From assembly GCF_019645875.1 (NCBI RefSeq), contig NZ_CP081000.1, positions 4,958,417-5,022,416 of the forward strand: 64,000 nucleotides of DNA. Direction: 5' to 3'. Shown piece by piece: positions 49,449 to 58,130 of this stretch. Each line of letters opens with the position of its first letter. Position 1 is the stretch's first letter. A model generated the notes under the pieces. It worked only from the letters and a program-made list of their open reading frames with translations. It did not search any database and was not told the origin of the DNA. Made by a program: the position numbers and the translations under genes. The stretch comes from Mycolicibacterium senegalense (GTDB lineage: Bacteria; Actinomycetota; Actinomycetes; Mycobacteriales; Mycobacteriaceae).

Positions 49449-50789
49449 ATGCGACCGCTGACCCGGATCTTCCGCCGCACACCGTCGCTGCGGACCCGGG
49501 TCGCGTTCGCCACGGCCATCGGTGCGGCAATCGTCGTCGTCATCGTCGGCACCATCGTCTGGGTCGGCATCACCAACGACCGCAAGGAACGGCTGGACCG
49601 CCGCCTCGACGAGGCCGCCGGATTCGCGATTCCATTCCTGCCCCGCGGCCTGGGCGAGATCCCCCGCTCCCCCAGCGATCAGGACGCGGTGATCACGGTC
49701 CGGCAGGCCGGGGACGTCTCGTCGAACTCGAACGTGGTGTTGCCCGAACTGCCCGACGGCTACGCCGACACCTACATCGACGGCGTGCGCTGGCGGGTGC
49801 GCACCGTGCAGATCCCCGCGCCCGGACCGATGTGGGTGGCCGTCGGCGCCACCTACGACGCCACCATCGCCGACACCAACAATCTGCATCGCCGGGTGAT
49901 CATCATCTGCGTCTTCGCCGTCGGGGCGGCCACCGTACTGGGCTGGGTGCTGGCCGCATTCGCGGTCCGCCCGCTCAAACGACTGGCCGAGCAGACCCGC
50001 GAGATCGAGGCCGGCGACGAGGCTCCCGACGTCGAAGTACGCGGCGCGAGTGAAGCCGTCGAGATCGCCGACGCCGTCAACGGCATGCTGCAACGCATCT
50101 GGAAGGAGCAGGACCGCACCAAGGCCGCGCTGGCCTCGGCGCGCGACTTCGCGTCGGTGTCCGCCCACGAGCTACGGACCCCGCTGACCGCGATGCGCAC
50201 CAACCTGGAAGTGCTGTCCACCCTCGACCTGCCCGACGATCAACGTAAGGAAGTCGTCAGCGACGTCATCCGCACCCAGTCGCGGATCGAGGCCACCCTC
50301 GGCGCCCTGGAACGCCTCGCCCAGGGCGAGCTGTCCACCACCGACGACCACGTCACCGTCGACATCACCGAGCTGCTCGACCGCGCCGCCCACGACGCCA
50401 TGCGGGTCTACCCCGACCTCGAGGTCTCGCTGGCACCGTCGCCGACCGTGATCATCATCGGGCTGCCGACCGGGCTGCGACTGGCCGTCGACAACGCCAT
50501 CGCCAACGCCGTCAAGCACGGCGGCGCCACACGAGTTCAGTTGTCGGCGGTGAGCTCCCGCGAGGGCGTGGAGATCGCCGTCGACGACGACGGGGTGGGA
50601 GTGCCCGAGGAAGAACGCGAAATGGTGTTCGACCGATTCTCCCGTGGATCGACGGCATCGCGGCTGGGGTCCGGGCTCGGTTTGGCGTTGGTGGCCCAGC
50701 AGGCCGAATTGCACGGCGGCACAGCATCGCTGGAATCGAGCCCACTGGGCGGGGCGCGCCTGTTGCTACGGCTGCCCGGCCCGCACTAG
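49449..50789 (+). CDS. prrB: Sensor histidine kinase PrrB
   Basis: 446 aa. Seen: membrane helices at ~20-42 and ~155-175 flanking a periplasmic domain, a HAMP segment, H-box SAHELRTPLTAMRTN, N-box DNAIANAVKHGG, G1 DDDGVGVPEEE and G2 GSGLGLAL. A complete kinase that phosphorylates PrrA. Co-transcribed with prrA. Convergent with arfC, 17 bp between stops. Confidence 0.95.
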   Translation: MRPLTRIFRRTPSLRTRVAFATAIGAAIVVVIVGTIVWVGITNDRKERLDRRLDEAAGFAIPFLPRGLGEIPRSPSDQDAVITVRQAGDVSSNSNVVLPELPDGYADTYIDGVRWRVRTVQIPAPGPMWVAVGATYDATIADTNNLHRRVIIICVFAVGAATVLGWVLAAFAVRPLKRLAEQTREIEAGDEAPDVEVRGASEAVEIADAVNGMLQRIWKEQDRTKAALASARDFASVSAHELRTPLTAMRTNLEVLSTLDLPDDQRKEVVSDVIRTQSRIEATLGALERLAQGELSTTDDHVTVDITELLDRAAHDAMRVYPDLEVSLAPSPTVIIIGLPTGLRLAVDNAIANAVKHGGATRVQLSAVSSREGVEIAVDDDGVGVPEEEREMVFDRFSRGSTASRLGSGLGLALVAQQAELHGGTASLESSPLGGARLLLRLPGPH

Positions 50790-50806
50790 TTGTTTCGCGA
50801 GAGGGG

Positions 50807-51427
50807 TTACTTCTTCTCGCGTTGGGATTTGCCGCTGTCCCACCGGTTGAAGCCGGCTTTCTCGGCGGATTCCACATCGGCGAACCAGATCTCGGCGATG
50901 GTCACCGAGTAGGACGGGCTCTCCGGCGAGTGATAGAGCATCGAATCCTCGTTGCCCTTGATCAGATAACCCTTCGGGGTGCCGGCACCCGAGACCCGGA
51001 CCGAGCCGGCTCCGTACGGCGTCTCCTCGACCACCTTGACGTCCTCGCCCGCTTCATCGTCGGGGGCCTCGTGGGCACCACCGCCGGAGGCGAACTTGGC
51101 CGCCCCCGCCGCACCGGCGGCAGCCGCACCCGCCGCCGCGGCACCGGGGCTGGTGACCTTCGGTAGCTGCGTGGTGGGCTCGTCACCCGCACCGACCTTG
51201 GGCAGCCTGGTCGTCGCGTCATCGGTGACAGCCGTTGCGCCGGCGGCAGTTCCACCGGCGGTTGCCGCCTTGGCCCCGGTGCCGGCTCCCGCCGCGGTGT
51301 CGGGACGACGACCGAGGGCACCGTAGACCGGCACTTCCCGCTTGACCCTGCGCAGGGTCAGCGCCAGCGTCAACACCAGCCCGAGCACGAAGGCCAGGGC
51401 CATCAACCACCAGTTCACATCACTCAT
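50807..51427 (-). CDS. arfC: ArfC-like membrane protein (Rv0901 counterpart) with sunset-type domain
   Basis: 206 aa. Seen: N-terminal membrane helix (~6-25), an Ala/Gly-rich linker (~45-115), then a C-terminal domain GYLIKGNEDSMLYHSPESPS ... AEIWFADVESAEKAGF, the pattern known as the sunset domain. Third in arfABC; start overlaps the arfB stop (ATGA). In M. tuberculosis the operon supports ammonia release and acid adaptation with ArfA. Confidence 0.85.
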   Translation of the reverse strand: MSDVNWWLMALAFVLGLVLTLALTLRRVKREVPVYGALGRRPDTAAGAGTGAKAATAGGTAAGATAVTDDATTRLPKVGAGDEPTTQLPKVTSPGAAAAGAAAAGAAGAAKFASGGGAHEAPDDEAGEDVKVVEETPYGAGSVRVSGAGTPKGYLIKGNEDSMLYHSPESPSYSVTIAEIWFADVESAEKAGFNRWDSGKSQREKK

Positions 51428-51579
51428 CGTCCCGCTCCAATCTCACGCGAGCCGGGCAGTTCGGCGAACGCCTCTTCCTCACTGGTGGGCTTGACGGTCA
51501 CCACGGTGATCAACCAGGCGACCAGCGATCCCACCACGAACGCGAGCAGATACCACAACCATTGGATTACGAAGTCCAT
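51424..51579 (-). CDS. arfB: ArfB, small membrane protein (Rv0900 counterpart)
   Basis: 51 aa beginning MDFVIQWLWYLLAF; one membrane helix then a Glu/Ala-rich tail. Length and N-terminus match Rv0900. It lies between arfA (11 bp away) and arfC (4-bp overlap). Function with the other two is by genetics in M. tuberculosis, not visible here. Confidence 0.85.
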   Translation of the reverse strand: MDFVIQWLWYLLAFVVGSLVAWLITVVTVKPTSEEEAFAELPGSREIGAGR

Positions 51580-51590
51580 GTCGAATCTCC

Positions 51591-52646
51591 CTAGTTGACC
51601 GTGATCTCGACGCGGCGGTTCTGCGCCATGCCTTCGGGCGTGTCGTTGCTGGCGATCGGATTCGCCGAACCGGCGCCCGACGACGTCACGTGATCAGCGG
51701 CCAGACCCTGCGAAACCAGGTAATCGGCAACAGCTTTCGCGCGGTTACCGCTCAACGGCACGTTGATCGCGTCGTTGCCCGAGCTGTCGGTGTATCCGGT
51801 GACGGTCACCCGCGCGCCCGCACACGACTTCAGCTTGTCGGCCACCTGCGTCAGCAGCTGCTGCGATGCCGGCGCCACGGCGAAACCGTCGGTGCTGAAA
51901 TTGATCGGAGTACGCAGCAGGGCACTGACATCGCCCTGCAGCGCCGCGCAGGGTCCGGGCGTGCCACCCGGCGCGCCCGGCGCGCCAGGTGCCCCGGGGG
52001 CCGGAGGCGCGGGAGCAGGCGGTGCGGCTGCAATCTGAATGTTGTTGACCAGCTTGATGTTCGGCCACGCCTCCTTGGCGGCCGCCTCGACCGCATCCCG
52101 CACCTCCGCCGACGGCGCGGTACCGGTGAGCGTCAACGTGTCACCGTCGACGCTGAAGTTGAAGTCCGGAATGCCCTCGGCCGCAGCGTCGAACACCTTG
52201 CCCAGTGCCGACACGTCGGGGGTGTTCACACCCGGACGCAAGTTGAGGTTGTCGACGAGATTGACGTCGGCGCCGAATTTTCCGCGCAACCAATCCAGCA
52301 ATGCGGTTTTGGCAGCGGCATCCGGAAGGTCACCGGTGAGGGTGAAATCGTTGCCGTTACGGGCGATCGACAACGGCGCGAAGGAAAGATTCGGCAAATT
52401 GACATTGGGCGCGTTGACGTCCGGGGCATTCACCTCTGGAGCGGTCAAGGTCGCAGTGGGATTCACGTCGGGAAGCGTGACATCGGCGTTCTTCTGCGAG
52501 CGGTCGAGCCCGCCCCAGCCGATCAGCCCCAGCAACAACGGAACTGCCGCCAGCGCCAACAACCAACCCACACCGGGTGGTCGCCGATATAGCTTTGAGG
52601 CTGTTTGCCAGCCTGTGATTGTCCGAGATTCGTCCGAACTCGACAT
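51591..52646 (-). CDS. arfA: ArfA / OmpATb (Rv0899 counterpart)
   Basis: 351 aa from ATG 52646 (AGGGGG 8 bp upstream); GTG 52655 is possible. Seen: membrane anchor (~28-46), a repeat-rich stretch with APxVN units (~65-85), two BON-like modules (ISRxGN-like strand, DGDTLTLTGTAPS), a Pro/Gly/Ala collagen-like linker (PGAPGAPGAPGG), and a C-terminal OmpA domain with GYTDSSGNDAINVPLSGNRA and NRRVEITVN that binds peptidoglycan. The family acts in the cell envelope during acid stress. Its APxVN repeat looks longer than in M. tuberculosis. Confidence 0.92.
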   Translation of the reverse strand: MSSSDESRTITGWQTASKLYRRPPGVGWLLALAAVPLLLGLIGWGGLDRSQKNADVTLPDVNPTATLTAPEVNAPDVNAPNVNLPNLSFAPLSIARNGNDFTLTGDLPDAAAKTALLDWLRGKFGADVNLVDNLNLRPGVNTPDVSALGKVFDAAAEGIPDFNFSVDGDTLTLTGTAPSAEVRDAVEAAAKEAWPNIKLVNNIQIAAAPPAPAPPAPGAPGAPGAPGGTPGPCAALQGDVSALLRTPINFSTDGFAVAPASQQLLTQVADKLKSCAGARVTVTGYTDSSGNDAINVPLSGNRAKAVADYLVSQGLAADHVTSSGAGSANPIASNDTPEGMAQNRRVEITVN

Positions 52647-52764
52647 TTTGGGCACCCCCTGAAGTCGTCGAACAGTTATCTACAGCAGCGAAACAGGTTG
52701 ACGGTAGCAGCAAATGGAAATCAACGGTTAGGTTCGGCCAACACTTTCCGAACCTACGGAAACG

Positions 52765-53127
52765 TCAACGGACGCCGAGCAGATCGATCACGAAGATCAG
52801 CGTCTTGCCCGAAAGTCGATGCCCCGAACCTGCAGGACCATAGGCCTGGGCAGGCGGAATGACGAGTTGACGACGACCGCCGACCCGCATGCCGGGAATT
52901 CCGTCCTGCCAGCCCTGAATTAGGCCGCGCAATGGGAATTCAATGGATTCTCCGCGATTCCACGAGCTGTCGAACTCCTCACCGGAGTCGTATTCGACAC
53001 CCACGTAGTGCACCTCGACAGTGCCGCCGGGCACTGCCTCGGCACCGTCGCCGACCACCAGGTCGGTGATGACCAATTCGGCAGGGGCAGGGCCCTCGGG
53101 AAACTCGATGTCAGGTTTTGTACTCAC
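52765..53127 (-). CDS. FKBP-type peptidyl-prolyl isomerase
   Basis: 120 aa from GTG 53127. Seen: FKBP core VEVHYVGVEYDSGEEFDSSW, FPLRGLIQGWQDGIPGMRVGG and LVIPPAQAYG, with hydrophobic pocket residues intact. Cytosolic by lack of signal peptide. Catalyses prolyl cis-trans isomerisation in folding. Divergent from the DUF2630 gene (31 bp apart). Confidence 0.92.
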   Translation of the reverse strand: MSTKPDIEFPEGPAPAELVITDLVVGDGAEAVPGGTVEVHYVGVEYDSGEEFDSSWNRGESIEFPLRGLIQGWQDGIPGMRVGGRRQLVIPPAQAYGPAGSGHRLSGKTLIFVIDLLGVR

Positions 53128-53158
53128 CTGATCAACGGTAGTCCGGCAGACTGGGTGT

Positions 53159-53407
53159 GTGGCCAAAGATCAAGACATCCTCGCCGAAGTTCACCGACTC
53201 GTTGCCGAAGAGCAGGAGCTCCGGACCAAACTGCAGCGACGGGAAATCGACGAATCCGAAGAGCAGCAACGACTGAGATCGCTGGAAGTCGCCCTCGACC
53301 AGTGTTGGGACCTGTTGCGGCAGCGCCGCGCGCTGCGTGACACGGGACAGGATCCGGGCCTGGCCCAGAAACGCGGGGCCGACGAGGTCGAAGGCTATCG
53401 AGGCTGA
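53159..53407 (+). CDS. DUF2630-family small helical protein (Rv0898c counterpart)
   Basis: 82 aa from GTG 53159. Seen: DILAEVHRLVAEEQELRTKL ... EEQQRLRSLEVALDQCWDLLRQRRA, one long coiled-coil-like helix pair, DUF2630 type. Position next to the FAD oxidoreductase matches Rv0898c-Rv0897c. Function unknown. 10 bp upstream of the next gene. Confidence 0.85.
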   Translation: MAKDQDILAEVHRLVAEEQELRTKLQRREIDESEEQQRLRSLEVALDQCWDLLRQRRALRDTGQDPGLAQKRGADEVEGYRG

Positions 53408-53417
53408 CCGGCCCAGC

Positions 53418-54974
53418 GTGACGGAAAAGGCGTTGGACGCCGTCATCATCGGCGGCGGGCACAACGGCTTGGTGGCCGCTGCCTACCTGGCCCGGGCAGG
53501 ACGGCGAGTTCAAGTGCTCGAGCGCCTCGACCATGTCGGCGGCGCAGCGGTTTCGGCGCACGCCTTCGAAGGCGTCGACGCCCGGCTGTCGCGATACTCC
53601 TACCTGGTCAGCCTGCTACCCCAACGCATCATCACCGATCTGGGTGCGCGCATCCGGCTGTCGCGCCGGCGCATATCGTCCTACACCCCCGACCCGGCCA
53701 CCGGCGGCGCCACGGGACTGCTGATCGGACCGCAGCCGACCTTCGACGCGATCGGCGCCGGCACCGACGCGTCTGGGTTCGGCGATTTCTACCGACGGTG
53801 CGCACTGGTCACATCGCGCATCTGGCCGACGTTGCTGCAACCGCTGTGCAGCCGGAGCGAGATGCGCCGAAACGTGCTCGGCGGCCACGACGCCGAGACC
53901 GCCGCAGCCTGGGAGGCGCTGATCGAACAACCGATCGGCGAGGCGATCACCACGGCGGTGACCGATGACCTGGTGCGCGGCGTGATGGCCACCGACGCGC
54001 TGATCGGCACGTTCGCCGCGCTGGATGATCCCTCACTGATCCAGAACGTGTGCTTTCTCTACCACCTGATCGGCGGCGGTACCGGCGACTGGGACGTCCC
54101 CGTCGGCGGTATGGGCGCGGTGAGCGGAGCGCTGGCGGCCGCCGCGGCCGGTTTCGGCGCCGAAATCATCACCGGTGCAGACGTTTACGCACTCACCCCC
54201 GACGGCGAGGTGCACTATCGGCACGGCGGGTCGGTGCGACACGTCTCCGCCGAACATGTGCTGGCCAACGTCACCCCGGCCGCACTGGCCGAACTGCTCG
54301 GTGAACCGGCACCCGAGACCGCCCCCGGGGCGCAGGTGAAGGTCAACCTGATGCTGAGTCGGCTCCCGCGCCTCCGGGACCAGCACGTCACGCCCGAGCA
54401 GGCATTCGGCGGCACCTTCCACATCAACGAGACCTTCAGCCAGCTGGGCACGGCCTACCGCGACGCCGCCGCCGGGCGGGTCCCGGACCCACTGCCCTGC
54501 GAGATCTACTGCCACTCCCTGACCGATCCCAGCATCCTGTCCGACGATCTGCGGGCCTCGGGGGCACAGACGCTGACCGTCTTCGGCTTGCACACCCCGC
54601 ACGCACTGTCCGCGGGCGAACCCGACCGGGCCCGCGACCGGCTGACCTCGGCGGTGTTGACATCGCTCAATTCCGTTCTGGCCGAACCGATCCAGGACGT
54701 CCTCATGGAGGATGACGCGGGCCGGCTGTGCATCGAGACCAAGACCACCGCCGACCTGGAGCAGGCCCTGGGGATGACGGCCGGCAACATCTTCCACGGC
54801 GCACTGCGGTGGCCGTTCGCGGCGGACGACACTCCACTGGAGACACCGGCCCAGCGCTGGGGTGTGGCCACCGCCCACGACCGAATCCTGTTGTGCGGCT
54901 CGGGATCAGTGCGCGGCGGGGCGGTCTCGGGAATCGGTGGGCACAATGCCGCGATGGCGGTACTCGAGAGCTGA
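53418..54974 (+). CDS. FAD-dependent oxidoreductase, phytoene-desaturase-like (Rv0897c counterpart)
   Basis: 518 aa from GTG 53418. Seen: N-terminal dinucleotide motif AVIIGGGHNGLVAAAYLARAG with ERLDHVGGAA following, an internal IGGGTGDWDVPVGGMGAVSGAL region, and a C-terminal FAD stretch GSGSVRGGAVSGIGGHNAA. This is the CrtI/amine-oxidase fold; the substrate in mycobacteria is not known to me. Co-transcribed with the DUF2630 gene. Convergent with marR. Confidence 0.85.
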   Translation: MTEKALDAVIIGGGHNGLVAAAYLARAGRRVQVLERLDHVGGAAVSAHAFEGVDARLSRYSYLVSLLPQRIITDLGARIRLSRRRISSYTPDPATGGATGLLIGPQPTFDAIGAGTDASGFGDFYRRCALVTSRIWPTLLQPLCSRSEMRRNVLGGHDAETAAAWEALIEQPIGEAITTAVTDDLVRGVMATDALIGTFAALDDPSLIQNVCFLYHLIGGGTGDWDVPVGGMGAVSGALAAAAAGFGAEIITGADVYALTPDGEVHYRHGGSVRHVSAEHVLANVTPAALAELLGEPAPETAPGAQVKVNLMLSRLPRLRDQHVTPEQAFGGTFHINETFSQLGTAYRDAAAGRVPDPLPCEIYCHSLTDPSILSDDLRASGAQTLTVFGLHTPHALSAGEPDRARDRLTSAVLTSLNSVLAEPIQDVLMEDDAGRLCIETKTTADLEQALGMTAGNIFHGALRWPFAADDTPLETPAQRWGVATAHDRILLCGSGSVRGGAVSGIGGHNAAMAVLES

Positions 54975-54990
54975 GTCTGTGCCGCAGATG

Positions 54991-55419
54991 CTACGGCGCG
55001 GTGATCTTGCGCAGGATCCCTCGCAACGCTTCGAGGTCTGCGGTGTCGAGCGCTGCGAGCGCCTGCGGTGCCGGGTCCTCGACGTCGTTGAGGCGCGCCA
55101 GCAGCGCGCGGCCGTCATCGGTGAGCGAGACCAGCTTGCTGCGCCGGTTGGCGGGGTCGATTTCGCGCACCACCAACCCCCGCTCCTCGAGATCGTTGAC
55201 CGCGACCGTGGCAGCCGGGGCGTCGACCGTCGCCGCGTAGGCCAGCTGCTTGACGGTCAGCGGTTCTCGCGCCAGGCGTTTGAGCACACGGATGCGGCTG
55301 AACGGCAGCCCGGTCCGTTCGATCACCGCCCGCCGCCAGCGGTCACGGTGGTCGAACACCAGTGTCGTCAACGCGCCCCACACTTCGTCGGCCAGCCGGT
55401 TCTGCGGGTCACCGGGCAT
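54991..55419 (-). CDS. MarR-family transcriptional regulator
   Basis: 142 aa. Seen: winged helix with RIRVLKRLAREPLTVKQLAYAATVDAPAATVAVNDLEERGLV and REIDPANRRSKLVSLTDDG, the MarR hallmark D-x-R-x-x wing. It is downstream of, and overlaps by 11 bp, the MFS exporter gene, so both are in one operon. It likely represses it at the three sites at 56848-56890. Confidence 0.9.
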   Translation of the reverse strand: MPGDPQNRLADEVWGALTTLVFDHRDRWRRAVIERTGLPFSRIRVLKRLAREPLTVKQLAYAATVDAPAATVAVNDLEERGLVVREIDPANRRSKLVSLTDDGRALLARLNDVEDPAPQALAALDTADLEALRGILRKITAP

Positions 55420-56863
55420 GAGCCACCTCCGCGGCGTCGTGATGACCGATCAGCGGTGCCAACTTCTGCGCCGAACGCAGTGCCCACGGCGTGGTGGAGA
55501 CGAGGCCGAGGGCGAAGATCACCAAACCCAATGCGGCACAGATGAACCACAGCGGGCGAGCCGCTGTCGCGAAATCCGCCCCGGTCCCGGCCAGCGCGGC
55601 ACCTGCCACCGAACCGCAGAGTGCCACACCGACACTCACGCCGACCTGACGGCTGGTGGAGGCGACCGCCGAGGCCGCACCCGCCCGATCGAGCGGCATC
55701 CCACTGACCGCCGTGGTGGTGATCGGAGCGTTGACCATGGAGAAACCGATTCCGAACACCGCGAACATGACCAGTAGCTGCCACACCGGAGTCTCACCCG
55801 TCAGCCGGGTCAACAGGATCGTGGCCACCGTGATCGTGGCTCCCGACACCAGAAGCGAGGGCCGGCTGCCGTAGCGCCCGACCAAGCGCCCCGACAGCGG
55901 TGAGAAGATCAGCGCGCCCGCAGCGACCGGAAGGTAGATCAAACCGGTGTGCATCGCCGAGTATCCGCGCTCGGTCTGCAGGTACAGCGACATCATGAAC
56001 AGGAACGCCCCGTACGCGGCGAACGCACAGACCGCGATCAGGGTGGCCGAGGCGAACGGCACGCTGCGAAAGAACCGCAGGTCGATAAACGGGTCCCGGC
56101 GGCGCGATTCGTAGCGCAGGAACGCCACCAGGGCGAGGAGCGCGGCAACGGCGACGGCCAGGGTGCGCGGGTCGGTCCAGCCGAAGCCCGGGCCCTCGAT
56201 GAGCACGAAGACCACCCCGAACAGGAACCCCACCCCCAGCGCCTGGCCAATCGGGTCGAGATCGCGCATGGTGGCCGACTTGGATTCGGGCACGAAGATC
56301 GCGGTGAGGACGACGGCCAGGGCGCAGATCGGCAGGTTGATCCAGAACACCGCGCGCCAGTCGACATACTCGATCAGCGCCCCGCCGACAATCGGGCCGA
56401 GTGCCATCGAGATGCCCACCACACCGCCCCAGACACCGATCGCGCGGGCCCGCTCGACCCGGCCGGTGAACACCTGGGTGATGATCGACATGGCCACGGG
56501 GTTGAGCATCGAACCGCCGATGGCCTGCAGGAAACGCGCGGCGATCAGCGTTTCGATGTTGGGCGCCAGGCTGCACAGCAGGGACGCGGCGGCGAAGATG
56601 GTCAGGCCGAGCTGGAATGTCCGCCTGCGGCCGAACCGGTCGCCGGTGGCGCCGGCCAACAGCAGCAGCGACGCCAGCACCAGCGTGTAGACATCGACGA
56701 TCCACTGCAACTGCGAGGGTGACGCGGCCAGGTCGTCACGGATGCTGGGGATCGCGACGTTGACGATGGTGGCGTCCATCGACACGATCAGCAGGCTCAG
56801 ACAGCACGAGACGAGGATGATCGCCTTGCGCCGTGCGCTGAGCGAGCCAACAGTTGTATTCAC
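55409..56863 (-). CDS. MFS drug exporter, DHA2 (14-helix) type
   Basis: 484 aa, GTG 56863. Seen: 14 membrane helices by hydrophobicity, LLLLAGATGDRFGRRR motif A, and motif C region GVVGISMALGPIVGGAL. Proton-driven efflux of drugs is typical. The start codon lies in the operator cluster, and the distal marR shares the operon; induction by the effector drug is inferred. Confidence 0.88.
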   Translation of the reverse strand: MNTTVGSLSARRKAIILVSCCLSLLIVSMDATIVNVAIPSIRDDLAASPSQLQWIVDVYTLVLASLLLLAGATGDRFGRRRTFQLGLTIFAAASLLCSLAPNIETLIAARFLQAIGGSMLNPVAMSIITQVFTGRVERARAIGVWGGVVGISMALGPIVGGALIEYVDWRAVFWINLPICALAVVLTAIFVPESKSATMRDLDPIGQALGVGFLFGVVFVLIEGPGFGWTDPRTLAVAVAALLALVAFLRYESRRRDPFIDLRFFRSVPFASATLIAVCAFAAYGAFLFMMSLYLQTERGYSAMHTGLIYLPVAAGALIFSPLSGRLVGRYGSRPSLLVSGATITVATILLTRLTGETPVWQLLVMFAVFGIGFSMVNAPITTTAVSGMPLDRAGAASAVASTSRQVGVSVGVALCGSVAGAALAGTGADFATAARPLWFICAALGLVIFALGLVSTTPWALRSAQKLAPLIGHHDAAEVAHAR

Positions 56864-56890
56864 ACAACTATTGTGAAACTACAACTGTTG
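56848..56890. promoter_or_regulatory. Three-copy MarR operator cluster
   Basis: CAACAGTTGTA (56848-56858), CACAACTATTGTG (56863-56875) and TACAACTGTTG (56880-56890) are three variants of ACAACTnTTGT. The outer two are exact inverted copies and the middle one is itself a palindrome around CTA. They cover the exporter's start codon. Spacing of about 16 bp centre to centre suggests several MarR dimers side by side. Confidence 0.7.
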
Positions 56891-56958
56891 ATCAGGCAAG
56901 TCGAAACCAGAAACTCACTGGAACGCCTCAGCGCGTCACCCCTACTATTCGCCTTCGG

Positions 56959-57001
56959 CTTGAACGTCGCTTTTGACTTGAACGTCGCTTTTGACTTGAA
57001 C
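56959..57001. repeat. 18-bp tandem repeat, 2.4 copies
   Basis: CTTGAACGTCGCTTTTGA is repeated at 56959-56976 and 56977-56994, followed by the partial CTTGAAC to 57001. It lies between the MarR sites and the GNAT start (57021). Could be a slippage product or a regulatory site array. Confidence 0.8.
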
Positions 57002-57020
57002 ACGGAAAGGAAGCAACAGG

Positions 57021-57530
57021 GTGAGGACGTGGAGTACCCGAGTCGAACGTCCGGAGGACGCCCGGGCCATTCACTCCGTGAACGCATCTGCGTTCCCCAC
57101 GGAATTCGAAGCCGATCTCGTCGACTCGCTGAGGGCGGATCCGGCGGCCTGGATCGAGGGATTGTCCGCCGTCACCCTCGACGAGAACGGCGCCATCGTG
57201 GGATACGCGTTGCTCACCCGGTGCACAGTCGGCGGTCAGCCCGCACTTGCGCTCGGCCCGTGCGCGGTTGTCCCCGCATCCCAACGCGGCGGTGCCGGCT
57301 CCGCGGCGATTCGCGCGGTACTGCAGCAGGCACGACACCGGGAAGAGAACCTTGTCGTGGTACTGGGCCACGCCGAGTACTACCCACGGTTCGGGTTCAC
57401 CCCGGCAGCTGAATTCGGCGTCACCGCACCATTTGCCGCACCTGACGAGAACTTCCTCGCGCTGGCCCTCAAACCCGATCAGACCACGCCACGCGGTGAG
57501 GTCGCCTACCCCGAAGCCTTCGGCGTATGA
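57021..57530 (+). CDS. GNAT-family N-acetyltransferase (YhbS-like)
   Basis: 169 aa from GTG 57021. Seen: acetyl-CoA P-loop QRGGAGSAAI in ALGPCAVVPASQRGGAG, GHAEYYPRFGFTPA near the C-terminus, typical of YhbS-like GNATs. Substrate unknown. 81 bp separate it from the YbaK gene. Confidence 0.85.
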   Translation: MRTWSTRVERPEDARAIHSVNASAFPTEFEADLVDSLRADPAAWIEGLSAVTLDENGAIVGYALLTRCTVGGQPALALGPCAVVPASQRGGAGSAAIRAVLQQARHREENLVVVLGHAEYYPRFGFTPAAEFGVTAPFAAPDENFLALALKPDQTTPRGEVAYPEAFGV

Positions 57531-57611
57531 CGTGCACGCTCCGGGCTACGACGATGAACGACGTTGTCCGCCAGTAGAAATAGGCTTGCGCCGTAGGAGA
57601 CACTCGGGACT

Positions 57612-58076
57612 GTGAACGAACGGAACGCACTCGTCGCCGCCGCGGTGGCCGCTGCCGGCATCGAACCGGCCATCAAGATCCTGTCCGCCGACGCCAAGAC
57701 CGCCGCGGCGGCAGCCGAACAACTGGGCTGCGAAGTCGGGGCTATCGCCAACAGCCTGGTGTTCGAATGCGACGGCGAACCACTGCTGGTCATGGCCAGC
57801 GGCGCCGCCCGGGTGGACACCGGCGTCGTCGCCGGCCATCTCGGAGCGACCGAGATCCGCAAGGCCGACCCCAAGCTCGTCCGCAGCGCCACCGGACAGG
57901 TCATCGGCGGCGTGGCGCCCGCGGGTCATCCGGAGCCGCTGCGCACCGTCGTCGACCAGACGCTGGCGTCCTATCCGACCATCTGGACCGCGGCGGGCAC
58001 CGCCGATTCGGTGATGCCGCTGACTTACGCCCAGCTACTGGCCCTCACCGGCGGCGTCGCCATGCCGGTGCGCTGA
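57612..58076 (+). CDS. YbaK/ProX-type aminoacyl-tRNA deacylase
   Basis: 154 aa from GTG 57612. Seen: TAAAAAEQLGCEVGAIANSLVF, with conserved Lys in ATEIRKADP and GGVAPAGHP, matching the YbaK/EbsC fold. It hydrolyses mischarged aminoacyl-tRNAs in trans (Cys-tRNA-Pro or Ala-tRNA-Pro). Ends 12 bp before a bidirectional terminator shared with gltA2. Confidence 0.85.
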   Translation: MNERNALVAAAVAAAGIEPAIKILSADAKTAAAAAEQLGCEVGAIANSLVFECDGEPLLVMASGAARVDTGVVAGHLGATEIRKADPKLVRSATGQVIGGVAPAGHPEPLRTVVDQTLASYPTIWTAAGTADSVMPLTYAQLLALTGGVAMPVR

Positions 58077-58088
58077 CCCGGCATGGCA

Positions 58089-58118
58089 AAAGCCCGGGAG
58101 CACGTGCCCCCGGGCTTT
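58089..58118. terminator. Bidirectional intrinsic terminator between ybaK-like gene and gltA2
   Basis: Perfect 10-bp arms AAAGCCCGGG and CCCGGGCTTT around a 10-nt loop; A-run on one side and T-run on the other serve both converging genes. Confidence 0.85.
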
Positions 58119-58130
58119 CGTCAGATGATC

